The translations under genes and the position numbers were made by a program. The notes under the pieces were generated by a model. It did no database searches and was not told where the DNA came from. It saw only the letters and a list, made by a program, of their open reading frames with translations. Source: Carnegiea gigantea (Eukaryota; Streptophyta; Magnoliopsida; Caryophyllales; Cactaceae). From it: a stretch of 64,000 nucleotides of DNA. The DNA is taken from positions 248,001-312,000 of the forward strand of contig JAKOGI010000832.1 of the NCBI GenBank assembly GCA_029747015.1, written 5' to 3'. Shown piece by piece: positions 11,290 through 22,947 of the stretch; positions within the stretch are counted from its first letter, which is position 1, and each line of letters opens with the position of its first letter.

Positions 11290-12050
11290 TGGGAAGTCCA
11301 TGCAACCTGAAACCTAAAAGGTTTCCCTCTTCCCGATAATCATGTGGAGCCCCAGGTACTTATAAGTAGAGGTAAATGGTTAGAATAGTTTTGCAGCAGA
11401 TCCTAAACCGCTCCTTCCTGAAAGTGCATTCTCTAAGTAGCATTACACATCGCCCGATCGAAACGGGCACATTTGTGGGTGTTCTCACTGTTTCCTCATG
11501 TCTAAGTGAATTTACCACCAGGAAACCCTAAATCAATAAAACCATTATTTTCAACCCAGTACTTGAATTTTTCACATCTCCTAATCATTTCAATACCTCC
11601 ATGATTCCCTTCCTCAAGTGAAATGGTGTCATTAAAGTCCACTGCAATAAGCCATGGATGTCATGCAGTGGATCCAAACTGTTAGATTTCTTCCTAACCT
11701 TAGTCTTTAGCCTACTGATTAGGGCTCATATAGATTGCCATGAGGAGCCAAGATGAAGCTTGAAGCCCATTAACTTCAATGGTAATGAACTGCTCATGAA
11801 ACTGTAGAATTCGCACCTTCATTTTGAGGGAGTTCCATAATAACTAGATACCCCCCTGAAAGCCCTGAGCCTCCACTCTATACCATTTATCAAAACCACT
11901 TCAGCTACATACCTCGTTCGCTCGATCTCCACTAATATAAGTTTCTAAAAGGGCTAAGAGGTGAGGCCTATGGAGTCTGAGATATTCCTTAGGTTCATTC
12001 AGGAAGTGCCTATTCCCAGCACCCCGAACATTCCAAACAAACAATTTCAT
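11290..12050 (-). pseudogene. LINE ORF2 apurinic-type endonuclease
   Basis: ORF2 starts at the ATG with codon 12048-12050. It reads MKLFVWNVRGAGNRHFLNEP, the N-terminal motif with catalytic asparagine, and PHLLALLETYISG with the glutamate. Stops appear at about 11910 and further on. The later part, around 11690-11450, reads WLIAVDFNDTISLEEGNHGG (active-site D and N) and NTHKCARFDRAMCN (RLDR-like motif). This nuclease nicks the target DNA to start integration. The frame is destroyed, but the domain order is intact. Confidence 0.88.
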
Positions 12051-12099
12051 ATCTTGCACTCATCCTCGACGACTAGAGTGTGTAAATTTTTGTTTGGCA

Positions 12100-13090
12100 T
12101 AGGATTCATAATTAAAACCATAATCAAAAATAGCCAATAGGCTAAAAGTCACCTTGTGCATCCATCACCCCATCTCCAACAGGGTGAGTATGCTCCAGCG
12201 ATGTCGCTCCTCCTGCATCCTCCACTATAACCTCCATTCCAGCTGACCCATCTACTCTAACCCTCTTCAAAGAGCTGATAGTCAAGCTAGGTTATCCAGC
12301 CAGGTTAGCATTATTTGCAATTCTTGAATTTTCGCTGCTAGTAGAAATCTTCCTGCCTCTCCACGTCCATGTGAGATGGGGTTATGACGATAACTTGGGA
12401 TACGCAAAATCTGCAGGGGCCTCTTCTCCTAGTTGCCTCTTTGTATCTAGGTTGTAGTAGGGTCCCTTGGTATGCCTGGGATTGGCGTAGAGCTATTCAT
12501 TCCGTTTATACCATCCATGGAGACCACGCGCAAAAGGACTCGAGCCTGTTCAGACAATCTCTGGGGTTGTACAACCTTAACACATTTAGTTCTCCGTCTG
12601 GTACTTCATTCCATCTTTGTTGGTTCCAACGAGCAGCTGACTCCTTATCATACCTCTCTAGACTATCCCTAGTTGGCCCCTCAGGTGGATCCTGCCCCTC
12701 CAGCTCCCCTGGGGCTTGTTCACTTTTCATAGCCTTAACACCCTCATTTCAATCAGGATTATCCTCTTGTTCATCCTCAGCAAGTGCCGGAAATTTAGAC
12801 CTCGTATTGACCTCTGTATGCCCTCATTCAACTGACTGCCTTCCTCAAAATCCCCTCTAGGCATTTGCCCTCTCCTGGTTCGCATGCTATCCGCCTGTTG
12901 TACTCCTTTAGTAGTCGCCATTGCGACTCCCGCTGCATTTTGTCCTTATTTTGTAGATTTCCTCCTAGGCTTGTGAACAATCATCTAGCTTCCATAAGTC
13001 ATCTGCTCCTCAGACTGATTTATACCTTCAGGAGGGACTTGATTCAACTGCCCTGCCTTCCCATTTGTATCTTCCACCTATTCTTGAGTG
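12100..13090 (-). pseudogene. LINE ORF1 C-terminal remnant
   Basis: Upstream of ORF2 on the minus strand, around 12990-12900, an ORF1 tail reads MIVHKPRRKST, a stop, then GQNAAGVAMATTKG. A basic MIV-x-RRR stretch after the zinc knuckle is typical of plant LINE ORF1, the RNA-binding protein. The rest (12921-12727 and 12730-12506 in two frames) is hydrophilic and has no domain I can name. No zinc knuckle is present, because the 5' truncation removed it. The ORF1 call rests on this one motif and on position. Confidence 0.6.
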
Positions 13091-13115
13091 GAAAGTAAGG
13101 ACATAGGGAAGAAAT

Positions 13116-13129
13116 CCTAATGATCTCTT
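13116..13129. repeat. LINE target-site duplication, 5' side
   Basis: CCTAATGATCTCTT, one mismatch from 7887-7900. The element B integrase frame resumes directly after it. Confidence 0.88.
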
Positions 13130-13436
13130 TGAAGTATAATTCAACAACGTAGCTAGCATCATCAGTTTTGTGGTGTGGAATAAAGTTAGCCATCTTGAAA
13201 AATCTATCCGCAACCACCATGATTGCATCCTTCCCTCTTTGGGTCCTTGGGAGAGCCACAATGAAATCCTTACTTACATCATCCAAAGGCTTTAAAGGTA
13301 TGAGTAGTTGGGTGTACAAGCATTGGTGGAACTGACTTTTGGCTTTGTGGCAAATAGGACAAGCTGAAATGATCTTGTGAACATCCCCTCCCATCTTAGG
13401 CTAATAGAAATGTTCTTTTAGAATGCCAATTATTTT
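13130..13436 (-). pseudogene. Element B integrase, N-terminal part
   Basis: The fragment begins just after the internal deletion with a truncated HHCC zinc domain (MGGDVHKIISACPICHKAKS, the C-x2-C pair). It continues into the catalytic core: VSKDFIVALPRTQRGKDAIM with the first catalytic aspartate, then VVADRFFKMANFIPHHKTDD. It ends at ELYFKEIIR at the LINE boundary. The next residues, LHGVPKSI, are found on the far side of the LINE at 7886. A stop separates the upstream HSKRTFLLA from PKMGGDV at about 13396. Confidence 0.9.
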
Positions 13437-14980
13437 GTTTAGGCCATATATCACAAAGGACCTCATCTTTAAAGTTACCTATGTTGTATGTAATTAGAGC
13501 CTGTTTGGTTATATAAACCTCATTTCCTTTCTTAAGCCATTGTAAGGAGTAAGGCCAAGTGCAAGGGACATTAGGTAGCTTAAGTTTATTAATCAAATGG
13601 GATGAAGTATCATTGGTACAACTACCCCTATCAATGATTAAACGACATACCTTCCCTTGAATAGTGCACCGGGAGTGAAAGATAACCTCTCTCTAGTTTT
13701 CTTCCCTTGGACTCTCCATGGTGTGTAATACCCTTTTGAGGGCCAAAAATTCCCTAACTTCAGGAGTTAGTATAGTGTCCACCTCTTCCTCCTTAGCTTC
13801 TTCTTCATTGGGCTCAATAAGAGTCTGGTCGTTCTTCTCAATCTCCTTGATGGTGAGGGCTCTTCTATTTGGACATTCTGCTTGAAAATCACCATTTGAC
13901 ATTTAAATTACCCTTTGGCATCTAGTAGCTTAGGGAACTCCCTAATAACTTCTTTACCTTTATCGTTAGATAAATCTATTTTGGCTTGTATTTTGGGTTT
14001 AGGGGCAAAATAGGGTTTAGGTGGGGGGTTAGGATGAGAATAAGAGCTTACATATGGCCTTTTGGCTTTGGAATACTTCTCCACCTTGATAGCCAACTTA
14101 CAAACATCCTCCAAACTCGAGTAAGATTAAAAATCAACCTTCTCAGCTATACTTTGATCTAGTCCCTTTAGGAACCTAACCATAGCTTACTCTGGTTCCT
14201 CCTCTAAACCACTCCTTATCTTGAGTTGTTCAAACTCCCTGATAGATTCCTCTACCCTTATTCGGCCGTTGTTCAAGGAGGATACTCTAAGATAGAGATC
14301 TCTCTTCTAACCCTAAGGCAGAAACCTTTTATTCATTAGTTTTCTCAAACTGGACCAGGTTGTGATCCGTGACTTTCCTTCTTTGGCTCGCTGCCTTTTG
14401 GTATTTTTATACCATAGGGAAGCATATTTTTTGAGCTTACGAATAGCTACCATAAAGGGATTTTCATCAGGATTACCCTTAACATTAAAAAATCTTTCAA
14501 TAGTTTAAATCCATTCAAGGTACACATCTAGATTCAAAGTTCCTTCAAAATTAGGGGGTTAAACTTCATATCTCTCAAATCATCCTCATTGTTCTTGGGT
14601 GTCCTTCTCCTACCCCTAGGTGAGTATTCATCCTAGGAATAAGAGGAATGATCTAAGGTTAGATCATTCCTACGATGACCTCATTCCCTCCTCGTAATCC
14701 CTCCAGGATCATCTCTAAATGTAGCTACAACATCAGCCACGCTAGTGATAAGTGTTTAGACGTCTCTCTGGAGTTGGTGTATGGCATTTCCTCTCTCTGA
14801 CTTGCAAGCTTCCTCAAGGGTTAATCCCCTAGGTACTCTGGCTTGGGAAGGTTCAACTTCCTCTCCCCAGGTCATGGAATGAAAATAGGTTCTAAGCTGT
14901 TTTATAGAGTTTAGGTTTTTTTATGACTGGATGTGTGTTTAGGCTCGAAGGGGTTCTTTGCAGCTATTGGAAACATGATT
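13437..14980 (-). pseudogene. Element B gag and protease remnant
   Basis: Gag (about 14300-13910) reads LEDVCKLAIKVEKYSKAKRP after a capsid-like stretch with FEQLKIRSGLEEEPE. The nucleocapsid knuckle near 13900 is reduced to KCQ...GDFQAECPNRRALTI, with the knuckle histidine changed to aspartate. The protease (about 13690-13440) keeps HSRCTIQGKVCRLIID and then a CTND segment, where the active-site region is damaged by the change of glycine to R. Reading continues through KLPNVPCTWPYSLQWLKKG to LCDIWP and then jumps to integrase. The frame changes several times. The gag style matches that seen at 50111-50300 and marks both as one lineage. Confidence 0.78.
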
Positions 14981-15036
14981 TTGAAACAGGGAAAGATTAC
15001 GTAGTTAATGAAATAGCAAGAAAACTCACTAAGTTG

Positions 15037-15049
15037 TCCTCTGATACAA
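15037..15049 (-). other. Element B primer binding site
   Basis: On the minus strand it reads TTGTATCAGAGGA, close to the TGGTATCAGAGC complement of the plant initiator methionine tRNA 3' end. It lies 3 bases inside the 5' LTR, which fixes orientation and LTR boundary. Confidence 0.78.
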
Positions 15050-15052
15050 CTT

Positions 15053-16351
15053 TGATGTATGAGCCTTCAGAGAATTAAAGTAAGGAGCCGGGTTTGCAAT
15101 CTTATCATTAAGTAGCTTTGAATCAGTAAGGAACCAGAACTCAAATAGAGTGATATAAATGGGATAAAGGCCAACCCATCATGCAAGATAAGTTAGGAAT
15201 CCACCCTCCAAATCATAAAGGCCAAGCCACTAGAAATGGATTAAAGGAAACCACTCTAATGTAGCCATCAAACGGATTGACAAAAGAGAGATTTGAGAAT
15301 GTTTGAGTTAAAACTCAAAACTGAGGTTTTCATTCATCCATTCTGCTTGAACAATCAGTCAACCATGTATATATACACGCTGTAAGCTAGTAAGCAAGTA
15401 GGCTAGCTCCTAAGCTAAGCTAATCCGAATTAGCTAAATTGTTTGGCAAAACTGTTTTAGTTTAGGTTAATTACAAGCCCGAGTGTGGCTAATACAACCT
15501 GTTTAGAAACAAACAAGGACTAAAACAAGATTAACTAGCTCTAATCAATCCACTTGCACATGGTAGAGAGGGAAAACGTAGGCTGTAGGCTGTCACTTTG
15601 CTGCCTTCCAATCCGGGAGCAAGTTGCCATCAAATTCCATCCCCATTGGCCAAGTGGGTCGTCAAAACTGCAAAGGTAGTGACGATGATATTCCTAGAGG
15701 TCCAAGTAGCCAAGGAAAACTTAGGGAAGGTCAAAACAGCTTCTTTAAGCTTAATGAACTCGGGTAATCAATTAAGATGATCAAGGTGGTTCCCTGAGCT
15801 ATACTTGACTTGCGACTGATTTTAGTATATAACATGAATCCTTAGGATGTCAATGATCATCCCAAATAGGAAAATTAGGCCTAAATCAGTTTTAGGTGGG
15901 GGAAACAGCTAGAAACTTAAACAAGGTCTGGAATAGCCTCAAACTGTAACGGTTAAAAAAATGCAGTTAGGGCGCCGTGAAGAACTAGTCATGATTTGGA
16001 TTTCTCTTCATGGCTTGATACCTTAGGATGTTGGCTAGCATTCTAAGCAAAAATTATCGCCTAAATCATGTTTTAGGTAGTGATCCTGCCTAATCTTTCA
16101 AGATGAGTAAATTGGTCTTCCTAGTATCTCTTCATTATTTTGGACAAATATAGCAAAATGACCATGACAGAGGTCTTGGAAACTTCTAGAATCATACCAT
16201 CTAAAACGGTGTTTAATTCTAGCTTGAAGCAAGAGAACAAGGTTTGAATCTGGCTGAGTGTAATCTAGTTACCTTGATCTCTCTAACCTTGAGTGGCACC
16301 TGAAATGTGATTTAGTCTTGGGAACCTTCTTGCATGTCATGACTTGCCTCA
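15053..16351 (-). repeat. Element B 5' LTR (right copy)
   Basis: It starts TGATGTATGAGCC and ends CTCA, followed by GAAGT. It pairs with 5810-7159. As 5' LTR of a minus-strand element it should carry the promoter; I could not fix a TATA box with confidence. Confidence 0.85.
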
Positions 16352-16356
16352 GAAGT

Positions 16357-17091
16357 CACAAAAATATGTAACACTACACAACGTTCACGGAGTAGTAAAT
16401 TAATATGTTATGCAAACCCATCAAATAAGGCAGCGTCCAGCATTACTGGCGGGCAGCATGCAACCTGCAGCTTTGCAGCCTGTAGCCAGATAGCCACCAC
16501 TACTATCATACAGTATGCTAATATAGTAGTAGCACCCTACAGTCTGTAGCAGTTGCCAACCCCCAACAAACAGCAGACTGTAGCTACAGCAGCCCAGCTA
16601 CAACATCCTACAACTAGAATCCGCCACCAGCAACAGTCCAACTACAGCAGCCACTAGCGGTAAGACGACAACAAAATGATAAAAAGATAGCAACAAGAGA
16701 GCAAGACAGCAAAACAGCAGTCGTAGCGCTAGCAGCACAAACGCGACAACCATAACAACTGTAAAATCATACATAAGAGTGATGGGGCTCAAGTCAGTAT
16801 TGAAAATGACATAATTATGTTAATCAATATATCACCAGCATAACCATTCAAAACAAAATATGTTTTATTTGCCACAATATTACACCACCATACATAATCT
16901 AAATATCTCCAACTTTTAACTCAAGCTAAGTTATTAAGCAAAAATACTTGGCTTAAATAACCATTCACATCCAATCTATTAATCCTTATGAAACCAAATT
17001 ATTCTGAGTATAATACAAAAATTTAAATCAAGTTCTAACTTGGTGACTCATGTCTGTTATGTGGAGAAGATGGAGAAAGATTGTTGAATTG
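16357..17091. other. CACTA interior, CAG/CTA-rich low-complexity tract
   Basis: No gene. Between about 16434 and 16760 the plus strand is a degenerate run built from CAGC, CTACAG and GTAGC words, unlike the AT-rich flanks. It may be an eroded tandem repeat. The surrounding sequence is CACTA interior. Confidence 0.5.
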
Positions 17092-17560
17092 CTAGAAAAC
17101 AATATCCTTAACCTTCACCATTTCAATTTCAACTGACTCCATATGATTTTGAAGTTTTTCATTTTCTGCTTCAACTATAACCAAGTGATCAGTAACAACT
17201 TCATTCTTTCTTCTAGTTACATTAAGTTCGGCTTCAAGTGCAGGTATAGTAGAATATGGTCCCCTTATATCTTCCAACTTTACTCCTCTTCTAAGGCCAA
17301 GAACATGACTTCAAGATTTTGAATTGAAAACCTTTTCATAACCTACAAATCAAAAATAAGATATGCATAACTAATTAAGTTAAAGGACTACTCTATATTT
17401 TTTGGAGTATGAACGAGAAACTAATCTATTTCACTCACAAAATAACAAAATAAAAATCTTTTCAAGAATGAAAGCTACCTCCATTTGTATAAGAGAAGGA
17501 TCTTTTTCTGTAGCATCCCGGATTTCATCCTAAAAATACAACCTAATGAACTAGGGGTAA
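17092..17560 (-). pseudogene. Possible CACTA transposase exon remnant with coiled coil
   Basis: The minus strand at 17277-17092 reads LEAELNVTRRKNEVVTDHLV then IVEAENEKLQNHMESVEIEM, a clear heptad-type coiled coil. Upstream at about 17530-17480 is DEIRDATEKDPSLIQMEV, which recalls the region before the coiled coil in plant En/Spm transposase-like proteins (Transposase_24 group). The two lie in different frames and could be separate exons. Position inside a CACTA element fits. I cannot show a catalytic or DNA-binding domain, so this is a suggestion only. Confidence 0.4.
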
Positions 17561-20500
17561 ATGAATTAGGACTAGATTTACAGATGATAGCAGAACTCAT
17601 AAGATGACCTTTCGAGTTATCAACCCTCCTAACAGAGGAAGTATTTTAGCTTTTGGAGGGATATAGTTCATGTAATTTCTTTCCAATATCTAGCTAATGG
17701 GAGCTATGAATGACTTCCCATCAGGTCTCGGCACGAAGAACTTATTCCCTAATAAATAGAAGTCATCGTCTTATATTATGGAAGAAACAAGCAAAAAGTA
17801 ATCATTTTCCATAACAATCATGTGAATACATGCCAAAGAAATAGTGAACACATTAAGATTCACCACTTAAGCTTGGATGAATTTTCAAAGATTTTGTGGT
17901 AGCGTGGGTATCGTGAGGTCTATGACAACTACTACATGTGTCTTATGGGCCTTGGCGCGATTGTTGCAAGTGCCCTGAGATCTCTATTGCACTTGCTGTA
18001 AGCGTTTGACAGTTTCTACTATAGGTGTTGTTGTGGCAGCGATAGCTGACGCATAATAGGAATGAACCATTACAAAAAGCTGAAAATAGAAACTGTAATT
18101 ACAACTCCCATTACAAAACTAGATGGCCCTATATATAATCTATAGTATCCCTAGAAATAAGCATGAACAATCCCCAAATAAAGTGGAAATCAGAAGTTAA
18201 AATGTCACCATTTATACGTGATGGTATTTATAGTAATATGCATTAACATAAAGTAAGTTAAAAAGTGGACTGATTCTACATAGTAGTAATCAACAAAAAG
18301 GAGATTTGCATAGAATGCCCTTTCTTGCTCTCTCTTCCTTGGGCTTAGCTTGTCACGGTCAATACTTGATTACTGCAATTATTTTCCACATCATTATTAG
18401 CCTCTATGTTAATACCATCACCAACAACACCATGTTTCCTTTTAATGCATGGCATATCAGGTCTTACCTCTTCCTCACACTTTCAAGCATTAGATTCTCT
18501 CACTTTCCAGGTATTTAGTTTGAGTAGGAATGAGATTCTCACACTTTCTTATACTTCCCAAAAAAATAATAAAGTAATTATTTTATCCTTATGATTTGAA
18601 TCTTGAAAGGTAACTATAATCAAAGTCTTAAAACCACAAGGCAGCAAGATCGTCCATAGCATCTAGATGAAACAATTGCTCAATGTAATAGCAAACATAA
18701 TAGATAGAAATTATAATACAAAATGTCAAGCAATACCTTGCATCAAATCATAAGTTAAAAATATGCACATATAACCCAAAGGTCAAACACTGAACTATCA
18801 ATAATCAAACAGACATCATTAAATGTAAATGGAGGGATACGAATACCAAAAAGGAAGGAGGCGTGCCTTACCAAAACTAGTAGTGCTAGTAAATGAGAAA
18901 CCATACGACAAACCATAAGTAAGTATACATACTCTCAAATATACTACCACAGTAAAATTAAATTACCTTTTAGTATAGAGTATAGAATTGCAAGGAATAA
19001 TTCAAGCTAACTTGATTAAATGACTTGAAGAATCAACAACATTCTAAATGCTGAAAAATAAATGTTTACTTAGCAAACGTCAAGAGAAAATCAATAATGT
19101 AGTTATCGAAGAAAGTAAAACTATATATCTCCTTTCCGCCTCTTTATAGATCGTTGTTCACCATCTAGTTATAGAAGATTCGTAGACCATATTTGAAGGC
19201 ATCATGATGGAATTAAAGGGTGCCTTACTTAGAGAATTATTATTTTCATGACTTCTGGCCCTTAAACAGAAGAAATAGGAAAGACCTTCTTATACTCACA
19301 AGCTATGGCATAATATCTCCTTAAGATAAGCCTTACTCAAACATGGATAATGTTGGGCTCAATTTTGGGCAACTTAGGCATCGTAATACGAGCACCCCTA
19401 TAAACATACCCTATAAATCCCCCAAGTCACAAACAAAATGCAATAAGATGTAGGTCAAGTCTACCAACCAATAACGCGACATACTCATATTAGATATGAT
19501 GCATCCATTTAGCCTTCAAGGCATGAAAAAAACAAATGGGATTACAAGGGAAGCAGCAAAGAAAAGAAAAGACTTCTGAATTCATTACTAGAGCAAGCAC
19601 ATATTTTCCTTCTATTTGCAAGAAGCAACTATATCTGAAAATACATATATGTCCACCATATATGTCACTGGCTCTGAATGTATTAAACTTATACAATACC
19701 ATAATCCAAGCGATCAATTGGGCACCCATTCAACATAACATATTACTTTTTTTTTTCAATTGTTGATAAGGCTAACAATACAAGTTAAAGAAATACAAAA
19801 ATACAAATTGAAAATCAGCCCATAGTTTGGCATCCACAGTCAAAATCATGAACCAGCTCATAGTTACGTTGTGTAAATGCAAGTAAGGTTTGTACATATT
19901 GAAGCTTTAATTTAGCTAATTCAGGTCCTATTGAGTTAAATCTCAAGCATCTAGTAGGGTTCTATTCTTCAAAGCTTCTATTCCTTCATCTTCAACACTA
20001 CACCTCCCAATTAGGCTAAACATAGATATGATAAACATTGCCGACTCTTACCAATTACCATAGGAACTAGCTGCCACATTTTGGTAGATTTTGTTGTAAT
20101 AAATAGATTCATCAACATCAATTTCACTATGATAAATAGCTTTATACTAACACAAGACCTAGCATTTCATATTCAACATAGAGCACACCAATTACTTCCA
20201 GCTATAAAACACCATTCTCCTAATTTAGAATATTGAATTCCAAAAACAAAATAGGGGCGTGACTTCTATTAGAGTAAAATTAAAACAAAGAGTAAATCTA
20301 CAAAATTGATTCCCTAAAAATTTAGGATGAACAACTACCTAAGTGAAGAACTGAAAAGAAGCAAACAAACTACAAAGAAACCCTTATAATATATTATTTT
20401 TTCCTTATCAATAGAAATTACAGAAGAAACTTGCTCATGAGTCCTAGCTCCATTTAACTTTAACAAAGAACTAGATTTTCATTTGGTTGAACATAGAAAC

Positions 20501-20631
20501 TAATAGTCTTCTATACCCGTGCTTAACTTGAATTTAATATCATTCAAATTCACCTCACTAATAGCAAATTTCTAGATCAAAATTTTCCATTAAATAATAG
20601 AGGATTCTTTGAAATAGCACAATTGTTATGG

Positions 20632-20633
<2 letters not shown>
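17561..20633. other. CACTA interior without recognisable gene
   Basis: AT-rich DNA with only short chance reading frames. I recognise no domain on either strand. It may hold decayed introns and exons of the CACTA genes. Confidence 0.5.

Positions 20634-20684
<51 letters not shown>
20634..20684. repeat. (AG)n microsatellite
   Basis: About 25 uninterrupted AG units. The open frame across it, with an arginine/glutamate repeat, is an artefact. Confidence 0.97.
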
Positions 20685-20685
<1 letters not shown>

Positions 20686-21402
20686 ATGTGAGAGGACTCA
20701 CCCGGCAAAACTATGACCCATTAAGATGCCAATCCAGGGCAGAGGCACCAGGTAGTAACCACAATGGTCAAGAATTCAGACTTAGTTTGAGAGAATGCTA
20801 TAGGAGGAAGAAGATGAATGGATTCAAAACTGGTATGAGGAATTATGAAAGAGTATATTACGTAGTATAATTAGCAAGAATTATGAGTTAAGGAGAAGAA
20901 AGGGGCAATTGAGAACTCAATTACCTGATGCTATAGAGAAAACATTCATAAGAAGAGGTTTAAAAAATGGAAAATTGATATGTTCTGGCGGGTTAGGGTT
21001 CATTAATTTGAGGGCTTGGCTTGAATGAGCATCCCAAAAAAAAAAAAAAAGAAGCACGTTCATTTATTCCTTTTATAATGATTTAATTTTATATTGATAA
21101 ATCTATCTCTTCCTTTTAATAATTGAAATTAGGAAGGTTGTCAAAAAAAAAATCAATATAGAGGGAAATTGTAATTATTTTTTTGAGTTTAAAATTTTCT
21201 TTTTCCTCCCTAGCTTAAGTGTGATCCCACTCATTAACGCTAACAATGAACATTCTAAAAAGAATAACGACCTACTTTTTTGTTCATTGTCTAATGATGA
21301 TTTTAAAATGAAATTAAACGATAGAAAACCAATTTTGTCATATTGATAACATTTTACCATGAATTTTATGTTTGGTCGTTGAAGTGTGGTCCTAGAAATC
21401 AA
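20685..21402. other. CACTA right subterminal region
   Basis: No gene. Near the right end, inverted copies of short motifs seen at the left end occur (for example GGTCGTT, CTAATGATGA). AT-rich. Confidence 0.45.
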
Positions 21403-21415
21403 GTTTCTAGTAGTG
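21403..21415 (-). repeat. CACTA right terminal inverted repeat
   Basis: GTTTCTAGTAGTG on the plus strand, i.e. CACTACTAGAAAC inward. It is followed by ATT at 21416-21418, matching 4779-4781. Confidence 0.82.
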
Positions 21416-21418
21416 ATT

Positions 21419-22947
21419 GGTGGTGATCTCAAGGAATTTGTTCGTTTGCTTATCAGTACCAAATTCATGAGTTATGGAGTTGGGGTGCATCATTAATGGG
21501 CTCTCAGGAGAATAGGAATGTATATAGTTGCATTTAGGATAGTTATTGCATTTGCATTGTAAATAAGCATTCGTGCTTAGTGATCTTATGCCCTTCGTTT
21601 TTTACAATCTATTTTTCTGGTAAATAGTGAGTTTTTAGAGGAAAATGTGCAGGTTTGGTCAGTAATGATCCCTTTTTCCTTGGATTCAAATGGCATATAA
21701 TTAGGGTGCATATGATAGATATTAGGTCCAAAGTTTTGGTAACTAATGCGTAGCTTTGACCTAATGGATGAGAAGAAGCATGGTATATGAACCCATTGGA
21801 TTTTGAGCCTAATTGGACCACTTTATCACTTATGATCATTTGCTTCTTTCATGAGAAGCTCATTTAAAGTTGACACTCTCTAGAATTTGCCCTAATTCTC
21901 TTTGAAGCCACATATTGCATTTGTATGAATGATGACAGAAAAGAGGCATTCTTACATGCAAGTATGAAGTTACTTTAGCCAAAAAGCCTCCTTATATGCG
22001 TAATTATATCCGTTGCTCACTCCTTGAGCCTTAACTGTCATTATTCTTGTTGTGAGCCACTCTTTTAACCCTTGGCCTAAAACAATGTCCTTAACTAAGC
22101 TAAGGCTAAGGATTATCACTTTGATGGGCGAGATAAGAAATTATGTGGGGGAGAGTATTTCTTAATGAGTGATATAAATAAAGAAAGAAGAATGTATAAA
22201 GGTTACCTTGTATTTCACTCCCTCAACTTATCACTTCATAATTTGTTAAGGTGTGTGTCTTATGAGGGTTGGTCACTAATGGTGAAGAAGATGTGGTAGT
22301 TCCCTAATTTTAGCCAATTAGTTCCTTATTCCCCAAAGCTTTTATCCCTTTTCTAACCCTCGACCCTAGCCTCATTACAAACCATAACAAAAAGTCCTCT
22401 TGATCAACGAATTGCATGTACAGTATGCTGGTGGAGAATGAGAACTAGGTAAACTTATGGTAGAGTGTATATTTTGGACTGAGCATAAGTAGAAACATAT
22501 CATCATTTCAAACACTTGAAAAGAGAGCTTCACATAAGCTAAAGTGAGCTACCCATTGCTTGCTCACTTGAAAAGGGTTAGTTCGAGTGCATGATTGTCA
22601 TTTAAGAGGACCAGGGATCTCGATTGTGGTACCCTATAGAAATGTTATACATCTTTTTGTGATTAGGATGAAGTGTCGATTTGGGGAGTGCATGATTACC
22701 CCATGTATGTGGCTTTGTGAAAATTTGTGGGAAAAAAACCAAATAAAAAGATTGTCTTTTTTATTCTTATTGTTCAAAAACTTTGTGGATTTATCTTCCC
22801 TAATCCCTCAAAGGACCACACCCGCCCACTTAGAGACCAAGGAGTTTAAAAGGCTTGTTGCACAACTAAATGCAACTGTTGTGCTTACAAAAAGATGTTT
22901 TTCTCATGTTTTACTCGAGGGCAATTAAAATCTAAGTGTGCGGTATT
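21419..22947 (+). other. Element F: Athila-like post-pol internal region
   Basis: Non-coding text between a lost pol and the 3' LTR. Its phrasing is that of Athila-group post-pol regions: a GGAGAATG...AGGTAAACTTATGG block near 22432-22460, runs around TGTGGGGGAGAG (22145), and the closing TTACTCGAGGGCAATTAAA followed by CTAAGTGTGCGG near 22912-22943. The open frame 22587-22928 has no recognisable domain. The region continues 4030-4781 across the CACTA. Confidence 0.5.

Larger units (their letters stand above)
7901..13115 (-). mobile_element. LINE (non-LTR retrotransposon), 5' truncated
   Basis: A 5.2-kb insertion on the minus strand is bounded by a 14-bp duplication. The 3' end is a short A tail (T run at 7899-7906 on the plus strand). 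Order along the minus strand: the tail of ORF1, then ORF2 with endonuclease, reverse transcriptase, a cysteine-rich RVT zinc domain and RNase H. This is the plan of plant L1-type LINEs. The 5' end falls within ORF1, which agrees with the common 5' truncation of target-primed insertion. Stops and frameshifts occur in every domain. Confidence 0.92.
5810..16351 (-). mobile_element. Element B: CRM-like gypsy element, internally deleted, with LINE inside
   Basis: Two direct repeats of about 1.3 kb (5810-7159 and 15053-16351) begin TG and end CA and are flanked by the 5-bp duplication GAAGT. A primer site and a polypurine tract sit inside them as expected for minus-strand orientation. Internal coding order is gag, protease, then directly integrase: reverse transcriptase and RNase H are gone. 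A LINE interrupts the integrase at 7901-13115. Integrase style, and a reading frame that crosses the polypurine tract into the LTR, match CRM-like chromoviruses; element E is a close relative. It cannot move without a helper. Confidence 0.88.
4782..21415. mobile_element. CACTA (En/Spm-type) DNA transposon with nested insertions
   Basis: The left end is CACTATTAGAAAA (4782) and the right end, read inward on the minus strand from 21415, is CACTACTAGAAAC. Eleven of the first twelve bases agree. The 3 bp outside each end are ATT (4779-4781) and ATT (21416-21418), the 3-bp target duplication expected of CACTA elements. Both ends carry subterminal motifs around TCGTTR/AACGA and ATCATTAGA. Without the gypsy element inserted at 5810-16351 the CACTA is about 6.1 kb. 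No intact transposase is visible; a coiled-coil exon-like stretch at 17092-17560 may be a remnant. Confidence 0.8.

Noticed and set aside
12384..12860. A 158-residue plus-strand frame inside the LINE
   Set aside because: It is antisense to the LINE ORF1/ORF2 region and resembles nothing.
20628..20870. Open frame with an arginine/glutamate repeat
   Set aside because: It is made by the AG microsatellite and has no recognisable continuation.
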